DNA of 43,894 nucleotides from JAENVT01 sp031412355. GTDB lineage: Bacteria > Actinomycetota > Acidimicrobiia > Acidimicrobiales > Ilumatobacteraceae. The translations under genes and the position numbers were made by a program. The number at the start of each line of letters is the position of its first letter. Positions within the stretch are counted from its first letter, which is position 1. The notes under the pieces are model-generated. The model made no database searches. It saw nothing but the letters and a program-made list of their open reading frames with translations, and was not told where the DNA came from. The stretch lies in NCBI GenBank assembly GCA_031412355.1, contig JANOCR010000144.1, positions 1 to 43,894 of the forward strand, written 5' to 3'. Positions 31,402 through 40,220 of this stretch are shown here, piece by piece.

Positions 31402-32808
31402 TTAGCTCTCGAACTGACTGATCGGATCGCCGATCTCGGTGAACGTCTGTGTAGCAACGCTCCACTGCAGGACCTGCAGCGTCTGGAATGCATACGCATC
31501 GGCCTCGCCGTTCATCTTGTACTGCACCGTGTCTCGCACCAGCGACGGCGTGAAGGTGAGGCTGCGTGCGGCCTCGATGATGGACTTGCGGCTTAGCGTG
31601 CCAGTTTCGAGGGCGGCGTTCAAGATGGCAACGGTCGCCTCGCCCACAACCCAGCCGGCTTCGGTGACGCCGGGGTCTCCGGCGAGGCCGGCAGCGGCGT
31701 ACTCCTCGAGGAACACCTTGACGCCGGGGTGTTCGGCGTTCTTCGGGTCATTGGAGTCGACCAAGTGGTTCGAGGTGTACACACCTTCTGCAGCCGGGCC
31801 TGCAAGGCCGAAGAACAGCTTCGATGCACACGTGTTGGTGACGAACACCGGTGGCGCCCACCCGGGGGTCTGGGCCTTGGCGTTGGCCAGTTCGGTGAGG
31901 AACGCGGGGCACTGCAGCCCCAGCGGGATCGCCACGATGGCGTCGGGCAGCTTGCCGGCGATGCTGCCGACCTGGGTCGTCGGCGGGTTGTTGTCGCCGG
32001 CTTCGACCGTCTGCTCGTCGACGATCTCGAAGCCCAACTCGTCGGCCTGCGCCTTGAACTCGTCGATGTACGCCCGGCCGAATTCGTTGTTGATGTAGAA
32101 CAGGGCGACCTTGGCGCCCGGCAGCAACTCGTTGAGCTTGGTGGCGTAGATCGAGGCCTCGATGTCGTAGGGGATCAACGCGCCCGTGGTCCACGGGTAG
32201 TCAGCGACCTCGCCCCATGCGGGCGAACCGGTGAGGGCGAGGAGTTGCGGGATGCACTCTTCGTTCAACGTCTGACGCACAGCGAGGTTGTTGGGCGAGC
32301 CGATGATGCCAGAGAACATGTCGACGCCGTCGTCGATCAAGCCATCGACCACGCCGGGAGTCTGCGTCGCGTCGTACTGGTCGTCGCGAATGTCGGCGGT
32401 GATGCTGTAACCGGGCAACAGGCCCTGTTCGCTGGCATAGTCGAGGTACAGCTGGAAGCCGTCCTTGACGGGGCCGAACGCCGCAGCTGGGCCGCCGGAC
32501 AATGGCATAGCCGCGCCGATCTTGATCTCGCCTTCGATCGCTTGCTCGGCACGGTCCGGGTCCGCGCAGGCCGACGTGTCGACTGTCCAGCCGGCCGGTG
32601 CGGCGGGCTCGGTGGCCGCGGTGGTCTCGTCGACCGCAGCCGCGGTGGTCTCGGTAGCCGCAGCGGTGGTCTCGCTGGCGGGTGCCGTCGTGCCATCAGC
32701 GCTGGGTGCGGTGGTCGCATCGGTGGAATTGCCACCGCCGCCACACGCCGCCAGCAGGATCGCTGCGGTCGCAGTAAATGTGTACAGACTTCGTTGACGT
32801 TTGGTCAC
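31402..32808 (-). CDS. Branched-chain amino acid-type ABC transporter substrate-binding lipoprotein
   Basis: 468 residues from GTG 32808, two bases after the livM stop, with GGGGGAG upstream. The lipobox ATAAILLAACGGGG is followed by a Thr/Ala-rich linker (about 25-75). The periplasmic-binding fold (type I) then begins with EIKIGAAMPLSGGPAAAFGPVKDG and has DDQYDATQTPGVVDGLIDDGVDMFSG, typical of LivJ-like receptors. NNEFGRAYIDEFKAQADELG fits the second lobe. Ligand could be branched-chain amino acids, amides or other small organic acids. It is the last gene of a five-gene operon. Confidence 0.92.
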   Translation of the reverse strand: MTKRQRSLYTFTATAAILLAACGGGGNSTDATTAPSADGTTAPASETTAAATETTAAAVDETTAATEPAAPAGWTVDTSACADPDRAEQAIEGEIKIGAAMPLSGGPAAAFGPVKDGFQLYLDYASEQGLLPGYSITADIRDDQYDATQTPGVVDGLIDDGVDMFSGIIGSPNNLAVRQTLNEECIPQLLALTGSPAWGEVADYPWTTGALIPYDIEASIYATKLNELLPGAKVALFYINNEFGRAYIDEFKAQADELGFEIVDEQTVEAGDNNPPTTQVGSIAGKLPDAIVAIPLGLQCPAFLTELANAKAQTPGWAPPVFVTNTCASKLFFGLAGPAAEGVYTSNHLVDSNDPKNAEHPGVKVFLEEYAAAGLAGDPGVTEAGWVVGEATVAILNAALETGTLSRKSIIEAARSLTFTPSLVRDTVQYKMNGEADAYAFQTLQVLQWSVATQTFTEIGDPISQFES

Positions 32809-32809
32809 G

Positions 32810-33973
32810 TCACTCCCCCTCTTGGATTGCTTCGTGGATCGCCTCCTCATTCGACACGGGAGTTGACTCGGGCGTGGTCTCGTGAGTTGACGGTGTCGCC
32901 TTGGCCAGGATTGGCTGGGGTACGACCATGGCGATTTTACGGCCGATCTTGCGAAACAGGCCAACAAGTCCTTGCGGGGCCACGAATACGAAGGCGATCA
33001 CCAAGACACCCAGCAGGAAGCTGGCGATCGGGCCGTCGCCGAACTTGCCGGGCAGCCATTCCCAGTTCGGCGCATGCTCTTTCAAGTAATCGTCGGCGAA
33101 GAAGTAGGCGAACGCACCCAGAATCGGTCCGGTGAGGGTGGCAACGCCGCCAAGGATGAGTGCCAGGATGTACTTGATCGAGTTGAGGATCGTGAACGAG
33201 TTCTCGTCGATTGTTCCGATCTTGGCGGCGATCAACCAGCCCGAGACACCGGCCATCGCGGCCGAGATCCCGAACGTGATGGTCTTGGTGCGCGCCAGGT
33301 TGACCCCCATGACCGCCGCCGCTGTCTCATTGTCGCGGACGGCAACCAGCGACCTGCCCGATCGGCTCTTGCGCAGGTTGCGCACGACGATGTAGCAGAT
33401 CGCCATCAGGCCCAGCGCGACCCAGAACAGGTACAGGGCGCGGTCCTCGCGCGACGCCGTCAGGCTGGTCCACGAGGGTGGGTTGACGCGGAAGTCTGTC
33501 AACGCCGATTCGCCAGTGGCGGCCGTGACCTTGCGTTCGATGAACTGTGAAGCGACGGTCGGCCACACGTAGGCGATGGCCAACGTGACCAGAGCGAGAT
33601 ATGGCCCCTTCAAGCGCAACGCCGGCAGACCGATGACCATCCCGATCAGGAAGCACAGCACACATGCTTCGATCAACGACACGAAGGGCCTGTTGTCCCA
33701 GAATCGCACCGAGTAGCCCAGGAAGAACGCCGAGATGCCGGCGAAGGTCGAGTGGCCGATCGAGATCTGCCCGTTGAAGCCGAACAGAAGGTTCAGCGAC
33801 AGCGCGGCAATGGCCAGAGCCATGGCCTCGGTGTACTTTCCGAGGCTCGATGGTTCGGCGCCGCTGACCATCTGCCAGACCAGCAGCAACAGGGCGACCA
33901 CGACGACGGCGCGCAGCGCCCAGTGCAGTGCACTGCCCGATTTGATCTTGACTGGCATTGTGTTGGCGGCCAT
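32810..33973 (-). CDS. livM: Branched-chain amino acid-type ABC permease, LivM-like
   Basis: 387 residues. Its start codon overlaps the livH stop (TGATG). About eight to ten membrane segments are visible, with GQISIGHSTFAGISAFFLGY and the cytoplasmic EAA-like region SLVAVRDNETAAAVMGVNLARTKTITFGISAAMAGVSGWL. ILALILGGVATLTGPILGAFAYFF is the late conserved block. A hydrophilic C-terminal tail with many Thr/Glu is extra compared with short homologues. It forms the pore with LivH. Confidence 0.92.
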   Translation of the reverse strand: MAANTMPVKIKSGSALHWALRAVVVVALLLLVWQMVSGAEPSSLGKYTEAMALAIAALSLNLLFGFNGQISIGHSTFAGISAFFLGYSVRFWDNRPFVSLIEACVLCFLIGMVIGLPALRLKGPYLALVTLAIAYVWPTVASQFIERKVTAATGESALTDFRVNPPSWTSLTASREDRALYLFWVALGLMAICYIVVRNLRKSRSGRSLVAVRDNETAAAVMGVNLARTKTITFGISAAMAGVSGWLIAAKIGTIDENSFTILNSIKYILALILGGVATLTGPILGAFAYFFADDYLKEHAPNWEWLPGKFGDGPIASFLLGVLVIAFVFVAPQGLVGLFRKIGRKIAMVVPQPILAKATPSTHETTPESTPVSNEEAIHEAIQEGE

Positions 33974-34890
33974 CAGACGCGCTCCACCTTCACTGAGCCG
34001 AACAATCCCGCTGGGCGCAGCAGCAACACCACGAGAATGATCAGGAACGCCACCGCTGTCTTTGTCTCGATGCCGATCCAGTCACTGGCCGGCCAATCCT
34101 CTGGGTAGTTGCCGACGAGGCTCTCGATCACACCGAGGCTGAGGCCGCCGATCACGGCACCCCCGGGGCTGTCGAGACCGCCGAGTGTGGCTGCCGCGGC
34201 CGACAACAGGAACACCGAGAACATGGAACCGATGCTGACGTTGGTGTCGATACCGGCCTTCAACGATCCACCGATCGCGCCGATCACCGCGGCCAGTGCC
34301 CAGCTGAACATCAAGATCTTGTTGGTCGGCACGCCAACGAGCTTGGCCGACGCAGGATTGTTGGCGACCGTGCGCATCGCCAGGCCGATCTTGGTCTTCT
34401 GGAAGAGTGCGAACAGCAGCGCCGTCATTGCCAGCACGACCAGGAACACCCCGATCCGCTCGGTCCGAACGTTGGCGCCGAGGATCGACACGAAGTCGTC
34501 GGGATCGTTGGGGAACAGCGAGGGAAATGGCAGGCCCTGACCGGACCGGGGGAACAGCAAGCCGCTGAGCGAGTTCAGTCCCTGGAACAGACCGATGGCG
34601 ATGACGACCGGTGCGAACTCAGATCGCCGGCCGGCCGGACGCATGAGACCGACCTCGATCGCCGCGCCGCCGACGAACGCCAGCGCCGCAGAGATCGCGA
34701 TGGCGAACAGCAGTGGCATGCCCTGGTCGTGCAGCCACCACGTGATCAGTGTGGAGAACAGCGCCATCTCGCCCTGGGCGAAGTTGATCTGGCCGGTGCC
34801 CCGGTACACCACGACCAAACCGAGCGCGATCAGCGCATAGATGGACCCGATCGACAGACCGTCGAGGATGTATTGGAGGAGGTCCTGCAC
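33973..34890 (-). CDS. livH: Branched-chain amino acid-type ABC permease, LivH-like
   Basis: 305 residues. The start LLQYILDGLSIGSIYALIALGLVVVYR is typical, followed by GQINFAQGEMALFS, and later AMRTVANNPASAKLVGVPTNKI, the loop that meets the ATPases. About eight membrane segments. It begins four bases after the livF stop. It partners LivM in the membrane. Confidence 0.93.
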   Translation of the reverse strand: MQDLLQYILDGLSIGSIYALIALGLVVVYRGTGQINFAQGEMALFSTLITWWLHDQGMPLLFAIAISAALAFVGGAAIEVGLMRPAGRRSEFAPVVIAIGLFQGLNSLSGLLFPRSGQGLPFPSLFPNDPDDFVSILGANVRTERIGVFLVVLAMTALLFALFQKTKIGLAMRTVANNPASAKLVGVPTNKILMFSWALAAVIGAIGGSLKAGIDTNVSIGSMFSVFLLSAAAATLGGLDSPGGAVIGGLSLGVIESLVGNYPEDWPASDWIGIETKTAVAFLIILVVLLLRPAGLFGSVKVERV

Positions 34891-34894
34891 GACG

Positions 34895-35605
34895 TCATGC
34901 CCCCAGATACGCGCGGCGTAGGGCGTCGTCGTCGGCGATGAACGCAGGCGAGCCTGCAGCCACGATGGTGCCGGTCTCGAGCAGGCACACGTGATGGGCG
35001 ATCTCCAGCGCCAGGTTGGCGTTCTGCTCGACCAGCAGCACGGCGAGGCCCTGCTGCTCGTTGAGCCTCTTGATGATCTGGAACAGATCCTTGGTTATCA
35101 GCGGGGCGAGGCCGAGGCTCGGCTCGTCGCACAGCAGCAACTTCGGCCGGCTCATCAGTGCCCTGGCAATTGCCAGCATCTGCTGCTCGCCGCCCGACAG
35201 CGTGCCCGCTTTCTGCGCTCGGCGATCGGCGAGGCGCGGGAAAGTCTCGTACCACAGGGCGATGTCGCTGGCCACCTCGTGGTCGCGGCGCACATAGGCA
35301 CCGGCGCGCATGTTGTCTTCGACACTGAGGTCGGTGAACGTTCCCCGGCCCTGTGGCACCTGGGCGATTCCGAGGCGAACGATCGCGTCGGGTGAGCTCT
35401 TGATGATGTTCTGACCGCCGAACTCGACCTCACCCTTCCGCGGAATCATGCCCGACACGGCACGCATGGTGGTGGTCTTGCCCGCGCCGTTGGCGCCCAG
35501 GATGACTGTGACCTCACCCTCTTGCACTTCGAGGTCGATCTTGTGCAGCACCTCCACCGGCCCGTAGCCGGCCGACAGGCCGCCAATGCGGAGCAACGTG
35601 GTCAT
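34895..35605 (-). CDS. livF: Branched-chain amino acid-type ABC ATPase, LivF-like
   Basis: 236 residues. Walker A is ILGANGAGKTTTMRAVSG, the Q-loop region follows, the signature is AGTLSGGEQQMLAIARALM, and Walker B is LLLCDEPSLGLAP. The LVEQNANLALEIAHHVCLLETG end is typical of LivF. The start ATG overlaps the livG stop by four bases (ATGA), so the two ATPases are made together. Confidence 0.94.
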   Translation of the reverse strand: MTTLLRIGGLSAGYGPVEVLHKIDLEVQEGEVTVILGANGAGKTTTMRAVSGMIPRKGEVEFGGQNIIKSSPDAIVRLGIAQVPQGRGTFTDLSVEDNMRAGAYVRRDHEVASDIALWYETFPRLADRRAQKAGTLSGGEQQMLAIARALMSRPKLLLCDEPSLGLAPLITKDLFQIIKRLNEQQGLAVLLVEQNANLALEIAHHVCLLETGTIVAAGSPAFIADDDALRRAYLGA

Positions 35606-36363
35606 ACGTCCGTCCCCAAGTACGCCGAGATCACGTGCGGATCTTTCTGCACGTCGGCCGGCAAACCTTCGGCGATCTTGCGACCGAACTCCATGGCAAC
35701 CACCTTGTCGCTGATGCCCATGACCATCGCCATGTGGTGCTCGACGAGCAGCACCGTGAGCGCGAACTCGTTGCGCACCGAAACGATCAGTTCGCCGAGT
35801 TCGTCGACCTCGCCGTGGGTCAGGCCGCTGGCCGGCTCGTCCATGATCAGGAACGTCGGCTTGGCGGCGAGCGCTCTGGCGACCTCCAGACGCTTCAGAG
35901 TGCCGAACGGGAGCCCGGCTGCCGGCCGGTGGGCGAGATGAGCCAGATTTAGACGAACCAGCAGGTCGCCGGCCTCCGAGCGGATTCGGCGTTCCTCGCT
36001 GCGGGTCCCGATCCGCAACGTCGACCGAGAGAAGCCGGCCTTGCCCTGGCAGTGCGCTCCGACCATCACGTTCTCGAGCAGGGTCATGCTGGGAAACAAC
36101 GCCAAGTTCTGGAAGGTGCGGGCGATGCCATGGCGGGCAATGCCGTGGGCGGGAACGGTCAGCAGATCGTCGCCTTTGAACAACACCCGTCCCTCCGACG
36201 GCTGGTAGATCCGACTGACGACATTGAACATCGTCGTCTTGCCCGCGCCGTTGGGCCCGATTAGGCCGCAGATCTGGCCCTCGTCGATGGTGAAGCTCAG
36301 GCGATCGAGCGCGTGAATTCCCCCGAACCGGACCGAGACGCTCTGAACATCAAGCAGACTCAC
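35602..36363 (-). CDS. livG: Branched-chain amino acid-type ABC ATPase, LivG-like
   Basis: 253 residues from GTG 36363, the first gene of the operon, with a G-rich ribosome binding site about 12 bases upstream. Walker A is LIGPNGAGKTTMFNVVSR; the LivG-type insertion LFPSMTLLENVMVGAH follows. The signature region is degenerate (AAGLPFGTLKRLEVARALA), as in many LivG proteins, and Walker B is FLIMDEPASGL. It pairs with LivF as the heterodimeric motor. A palindrome lies at its promoter. Confidence 0.94.
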   Translation of the reverse strand: MSLLDVQSVSVRFGGIHALDRLSFTIDEGQICGLIGPNGAGKTTMFNVVSRIYQPSEGRVLFKGDDLLTVPAHGIARHGIARTFQNLALFPSMTLLENVMVGAHCQGKAGFSRSTLRIGTRSEERRIRSEAGDLLVRLNLAHLAHRPAAGLPFGTLKRLEVARALAAKPTFLIMDEPASGLTHGEVDELGELIVSVRNEFALTVLLVEHHMAMVMGISDKVVAMEFGRKIAEGLPADVQKDPHVISAYLGTDV

Positions 36364-36381
36364 GTTGTGCCACTGCCCCCC

Positions 36382-36407
36382 TGATGAGTGTCAATCATCA
36401 CACGGTA
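36382..36407. promoter_or_regulatory. Promoter/operator between liv operon and DUF305 gene
   Basis: TGATGA-N7-TCATCA (36382-36400) is a 19-bp inverted repeat. A minus-strand TACCGT (36407-36402) could be the livG -10, which would put the palindrome over the transcription start. The position suits a repressor of the transporter. Confidence 0.4.
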
Positions 36408-36457
36408 GTACGTCCGGGCGATGGGTCAGGCCGACAAGCACCTGTCAAGCTGACGGC

Positions 36458-37108
36458 ATGGATCAGATGGCGCAGGTTGGGGGGCAGGTTGCGGAGCCGC
36501 TACCCGAGGTCGAGGTGCGGCCGTGGTGGCAGAGCAAGCTCAATCTCGGCGTCATCGCCGTGGCGATCGCCGTACTGTGCGGGGCCCTCGGTTGGGTGGT
36601 CGGCAACAACCGGGCCATCCCCGATCCCAACAGCACCGACATCGGTTTCCTGCAGGACATGCGCACCCACCACGAGCAAGCCGTGTACCTCGGCCTGTAC
36701 TACCTGTCGCTCGACGGCACCGAGCGCGGCCTGCGCGACATCGCCCGCGAGATCACGTTCGGGCAGGGCATCGAGATCGGCCGGATGATCCAGTTGCTGC
36801 GCCAGTTCGGTGCCACCGAGACCAACGAGAGCGATGTGGCGATGACGTGGATGAACGAGCCGACACCCGTCGATCGAATGCCCGGGCTGGCCAGCGATAC
36901 CGACATCGACACCCTGTTGGCGAGCAGCGGCGCAGAAGCCAATCAGCTGTTCGTCGACCTGATGATCGCCCACCACCAAGGCGGACTGCACATGGCCCAG
37001 TACGCGCTCGACCATGCCAACGTGATCGAGGTCCGACGATTTGCGTTTGCCATGATCAGCGCCCAAACCGGCGAGATCGAGGAGCTCCGCGCCCTGATCG
37101 GCGCGTGA
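36458..37108 (+). CDS. DUF305 domain protein with N-terminal membrane anchor
   Basis: 216 residues from ATG 36458. CAAGCT ends six bases before it. A single membrane helix (about 27-50, LGVIAVAIAVLCGALGWVVG) leads to an outside domain. The DUF305 core has two His-rich helices: DIGFLQDMRTHHEQAVYL and FVDLMIAHHQGGLHMAQYAL. Some DUF305 proteins bind copper through such His/Met residues, but no copper gene is next to it here. Function unknown. Divergent from the liv operon. Confidence 0.88.
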   Translation: MDQMAQVGGQVAEPLPEVEVRPWWQSKLNLGVIAVAIAVLCGALGWVVGNNRAIPDPNSTDIGFLQDMRTHHEQAVYLGLYYLSLDGTERGLRDIAREITFGQGIEIGRMIQLLRQFGATETNESDVAMTWMNEPTPVDRMPGLASDTDIDTLLASSGAEANQLFVDLMIAHHQGGLHMAQYALDHANVIEVRRFAFAMISAQTGEIEELRALIGA

Positions 37109-37155
37109 ACCGGCAGACGGGCTTTTCCATATCGGCTTGCCTAAGCTCCACTCGT

Positions 37156-38661
37156 ATGCGTGCGCTGACTGCATCGGCGGTGGCCCTCAGCCTCCTGCTC
37201 CTCGGCGGCTGCACCGTTGCGCAACCCGACGTCGAAGCCACCAGGTCACGCCAGAACGACGGTGGCAACCTCATCGAGAACAACAACCCGCAAGACACCA
37301 CGGTCGACACCACCGTCGACACCACCCCAATCCCGGTGCAGGAAGGCATCATCGACTTCGGTGCCAACAAGGAACCACGCGACTACGACGGATACCTGAC
37401 CGCCGCGTTCGGCGACATCGCGGCATTTTGGGAAGAGCAGTTCCCAGCGATCTACGGCGCAGACTTCGCTCCGCTCGCCGGTGGGATCTACGCCGCCTAC
37501 CCTGAGCGCACCGAAGCGATCCCAGGATGCGGCACTCCGGAGACCACCTACCTCGAAGTGCAGGGCAACGCCTTCTACTGCCTCGACGGCGACTTCATGG
37601 CGTACGACGACGCGGAATTGCTGCCACAACTCGTCGATCAACTCGGCCAGTCGGCGGTCGCCGTCGTGCTGGCCCACGAGTTCGGTCACGCCGTGCAGTT
37701 CCGTGCCGACGAGTTCGGCCAGCCCACCATCCTCAAAGAACAGCAGGCAGATTGCTTTGCCGGCGCCTGGACCGCGCACGTGGCCCGCGGCGAGAGCGAA
37801 GTGATCAAGTTCGGCGACGACGACATCCGCGGCGGGCTGGTTGCCATGATCCAGGTGCGCGACCCGGTCGAGCTCGGTGGCCAGATCGACGCCAACTCCC
37901 ACGGCACCGGCTTCGACCGGGTGGGTGCGTTCCAGGACGGCTTCCTCGGCGGCGCCGAACGCTGCACGACCTTCTTCACCGAGGGGCGCGAGAACCAGCT
38001 CATCAACGTCCCGTTCGACCCGGGCGACGAGAACAACGGAAACCTGCCGCTGATCGACCCGAACCCCGACGCCGAACTCGGCCCGGTCGATCTCGTCAGC
38101 TTGCTTCCGCAGGACCTCGATCGCTTCTGGACCGCTCAGTTGGCCGCCAGCAACCTCACCCTGACACCGCCGACGGTCACCGTCTTCACGGCCGGCGACG
38201 GTACGGCCACGTGCGAGGGCACCGACACCTCGACGTTGGAGAACAACATCTTCTACTGCGCGCCGAGCAACACGATCTTCATCGACCAGCAGTTCGCCGA
38301 GACATCGATCGCCGATCCACTGCTCGGCGACATGTCGGTCGGGTACTTGATCTCGGAGGGCTACAGCGAAAACGTGCAGGCCATGCTTGGCAGCACGCTG
38401 ACCGACGAGCCCCGGGCACTGCTGAACGATTGCCTGACCGGTGCGTGGATCCGCGACGATCTTCCGCCGACACCAGACGAGGAGGACCGCCAGTTGTCGC
38501 TCTCGGCGGGCGACCTCGACGAGGCGATCGTCACGACGATCGTGCGCAGCGACCCGACCAGCGACACCAACATCGCCGGCAGCGCCTTCGAGAAGATCGA
38601 CGCGTTCCGCGCCGGTGTGCTGCGTGGCGTGCAGGCCTGCCAAGACCGCATCACACCGTGA
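37156..38661 (+). CDS. Neutral zinc metallopeptidase, lipoprotein
   Basis: 501 residues from ATG 37156. TAAGCT ends eight bases before it. The lipobox is LSLLLLGGCTVA (Cys19), followed by a short Thr/Asp linker. The zinc site is VVLAHEFGHAVQFR (HExxH, about residue 177), and the EQQADCFAGAW helix downstream should give the third ligand. This fits the YpfJ-type neutral zinc metallopeptidase family (PF04228), but the protein is longer, with a second C-terminal region (about 320-501) that looks like a degenerate copy of the same domain without HExxH (MSVGYLISEGYSENVQ). Its stop overlaps the next start (GTGA). Confidence 0.87.
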   Translation: MRALTASAVALSLLLLGGCTVAQPDVEATRSRQNDGGNLIENNNPQDTTVDTTVDTTPIPVQEGIIDFGANKEPRDYDGYLTAAFGDIAAFWEEQFPAIYGADFAPLAGGIYAAYPERTEAIPGCGTPETTYLEVQGNAFYCLDGDFMAYDDAELLPQLVDQLGQSAVAVVLAHEFGHAVQFRADEFGQPTILKEQQADCFAGAWTAHVARGESEVIKFGDDDIRGGLVAMIQVRDPVELGGQIDANSHGTGFDRVGAFQDGFLGGAERCTTFFTEGRENQLINVPFDPGDENNGNLPLIDPNPDAELGPVDLVSLLPQDLDRFWTAQLAASNLTLTPPTVTVFTAGDGTATCEGTDTSTLENNIFYCAPSNTIFIDQQFAETSIADPLLGDMSVGYLISEGYSENVQAMLGSTLTDEPRALLNDCLTGAWIRDDLPPTPDEEDRQLSLSAGDLDEAIVTTIVRSDPTSDTNIAGSAFEKIDAFRAGVLRGVQACQDRITP

Positions 38662-40211
38662 CATCTGCGCCGGCTTCGGTCAACCTGGCGGCGCTCGACA
38701 TCGGTACCAACAGCTTTCACCTTGTGATCGCCCGGCTGCTCGACAACGGCTACGAGGTCGTTACGCGCGAGAAGGAGACCGTGCGTCTCGGCCACGGCGG
38801 TGGCGACATGAAGGTGCTGTCGGCCGACGCAATAGATCGCGGGATCTCGTCGCTGCGACGCATGCAACGCATCGCTGGCGCACACAACGCCACCGTGCGG
38901 GCCGTGGCCACCAGTGCGGTCCGCGAAGCCCACAACTCCGACGTGTTCTTGACCAGGGCGAAGCGCGAGGCCAAGGTCGACATCGAGGTGATCTCCGGAT
39001 TGGAGGAAGCCCGGCTGATCCATCTCGGCGTGTTGCAGGCAGTGCCGGCGTTCGAGCAGCGACTGCTGCTCGTCGACATCGGCGGCGGCTCCACCGAGGT
39101 GCTCGTCGGCGAACGCGGCGAGACCCTCGCGGCACGCAGTTTCAAGCTCGGCGCGGTACGCCTGACCGATCGTTTCTTCGCCGGCGGCGCGACGACCGCC
39201 GAGTCGGTCGGCGACTGCCGGTCCTACATCCGCTCGATCCTGGCGACGTTCGAACGCGACGTCGAGGACTTCGGCTTCGACATCGCAATCGCCTCGTCGG
39301 GCACCGCAGAAACGATCGCCCGCATCGTCCATGCGGCGCGCGACGACACCGCGCTCCACACGTTCAACCGCTTCGAGTTCACGGTCTCGGAGCTGCAGTC
39401 GGTCGCCGAGTCGCTAGCCAAGAAACGGTCCAGCGACGACCGCCGGGCCACGCCCGGTCTCGACCCGGCGCGCGCCGACATCATCGTTGCCGGGGCGCTG
39501 GTGTTGGAGGGCGTCGCCGACATCTTCGGGGTCAAGAGCTTCGTCTTCAGTGAAGCCGCTCTGCGCGAGGGCGTGCTGCTCGACACGATCGCCCGGTTGC
39601 AAGGCGGCGCACTGCATCACCTGCGCGACGTGTCGCGGCGGTCGATCCGGGCACTCGCCGAACGATGCGACGACGACCTCAATCACTCCGCCCACGTGGC
39701 CGGACTCGCCCTGCAACTGTTCGACGCCACCGAGTCCCTGCACGGGCTCGCAGCCGACACGCGCGAGTACCTCGAGGCCGGCGCCCTGCTGGCCAACGTC
39801 GGTCTGGTGATTTCGCACAGCAAGCACCACCTGCACAGCTACTACGTCATCCGCAACAGCGAACTGACTGGCCTGACCGACAACGAGATCGAGATCATCG
39901 CCCAGATCGCCCGCTACCACCGCAAGAGCGCGCCGAAGGCCGGCCACATCGCGTTCGGGCGGCTGTCACCCGAGGACCAGCGGGTGGTCAAGACGCTGGC
40001 CGGCATCTTGCGCGTGGCGATCGGGCTCGACCGCAGCCACGACGGCCGCGTGCGATCCGTCATTGCCCAGGTTCGCAAGGATCGATTGGTGATCGAGGCC
40101 GAGCGCAAGCGCGGCAAGGAGATCAGCCTCGAGCTGTACACCGCCAACGAGCGCAGCGATCTATTGGAAGAAGTGCTCGGCCAGCGCGTCGGCATCGTCG
40201 CCGCGCCATAG
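38658..40211 (+). CDS. ppx: Exopolyphosphatase / guanosine pentaphosphatase (Ppx/GppA) with HD-like domain
   Basis: 517 residues from GTG 38658, overlapping the upstream stop by four bases. The ASKHA fold has ALDIGTNSFHLVIARL, VRAVATSAVREAHN, VISGLEEARLIHLGV and LLVDIGGGSTEVLVGE. The C-terminal helical part (about 325-517) has DLNHSAHVAGLALQLFD, AGALLANVGLVISHSKHHLHSYYVI and IAQIARYHRKSAPK, an HD-type domain as in long Ppx forms. It releases phosphate from polyphosphate, and some members hydrolyse pppGpp. Coupled to an exported peptidase for no obvious reason. Confidence 0.92.
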   Translation: MTSAPASVNLAALDIGTNSFHLVIARLLDNGYEVVTREKETVRLGHGGGDMKVLSADAIDRGISSLRRMQRIAGAHNATVRAVATSAVREAHNSDVFLTRAKREAKVDIEVISGLEEARLIHLGVLQAVPAFEQRLLLVDIGGGSTEVLVGERGETLAARSFKLGAVRLTDRFFAGGATTAESVGDCRSYIRSILATFERDVEDFGFDIAIASSGTAETIARIVHAARDDTALHTFNRFEFTVSELQSVAESLAKKRSSDDRRATPGLDPARADIIVAGALVLEGVADIFGVKSFVFSEAALREGVLLDTIARLQGGALHHLRDVSRRSIRALAERCDDDLNHSAHVAGLALQLFDATESLHGLAADTREYLEAGALLANVGLVISHSKHHLHSYYVIRNSELTGLTDNEIEIIAQIARYHRKSAPKAGHIAFGRLSPEDQRVVKTLAGILRVAIGLDRSHDGRVRSVIAQVRKDRLVIEAERKRGKEISLELYTANERSDLLEEVLGQRVGIVAAP

Positions 40212-40220
40212 CCCAGGCGG

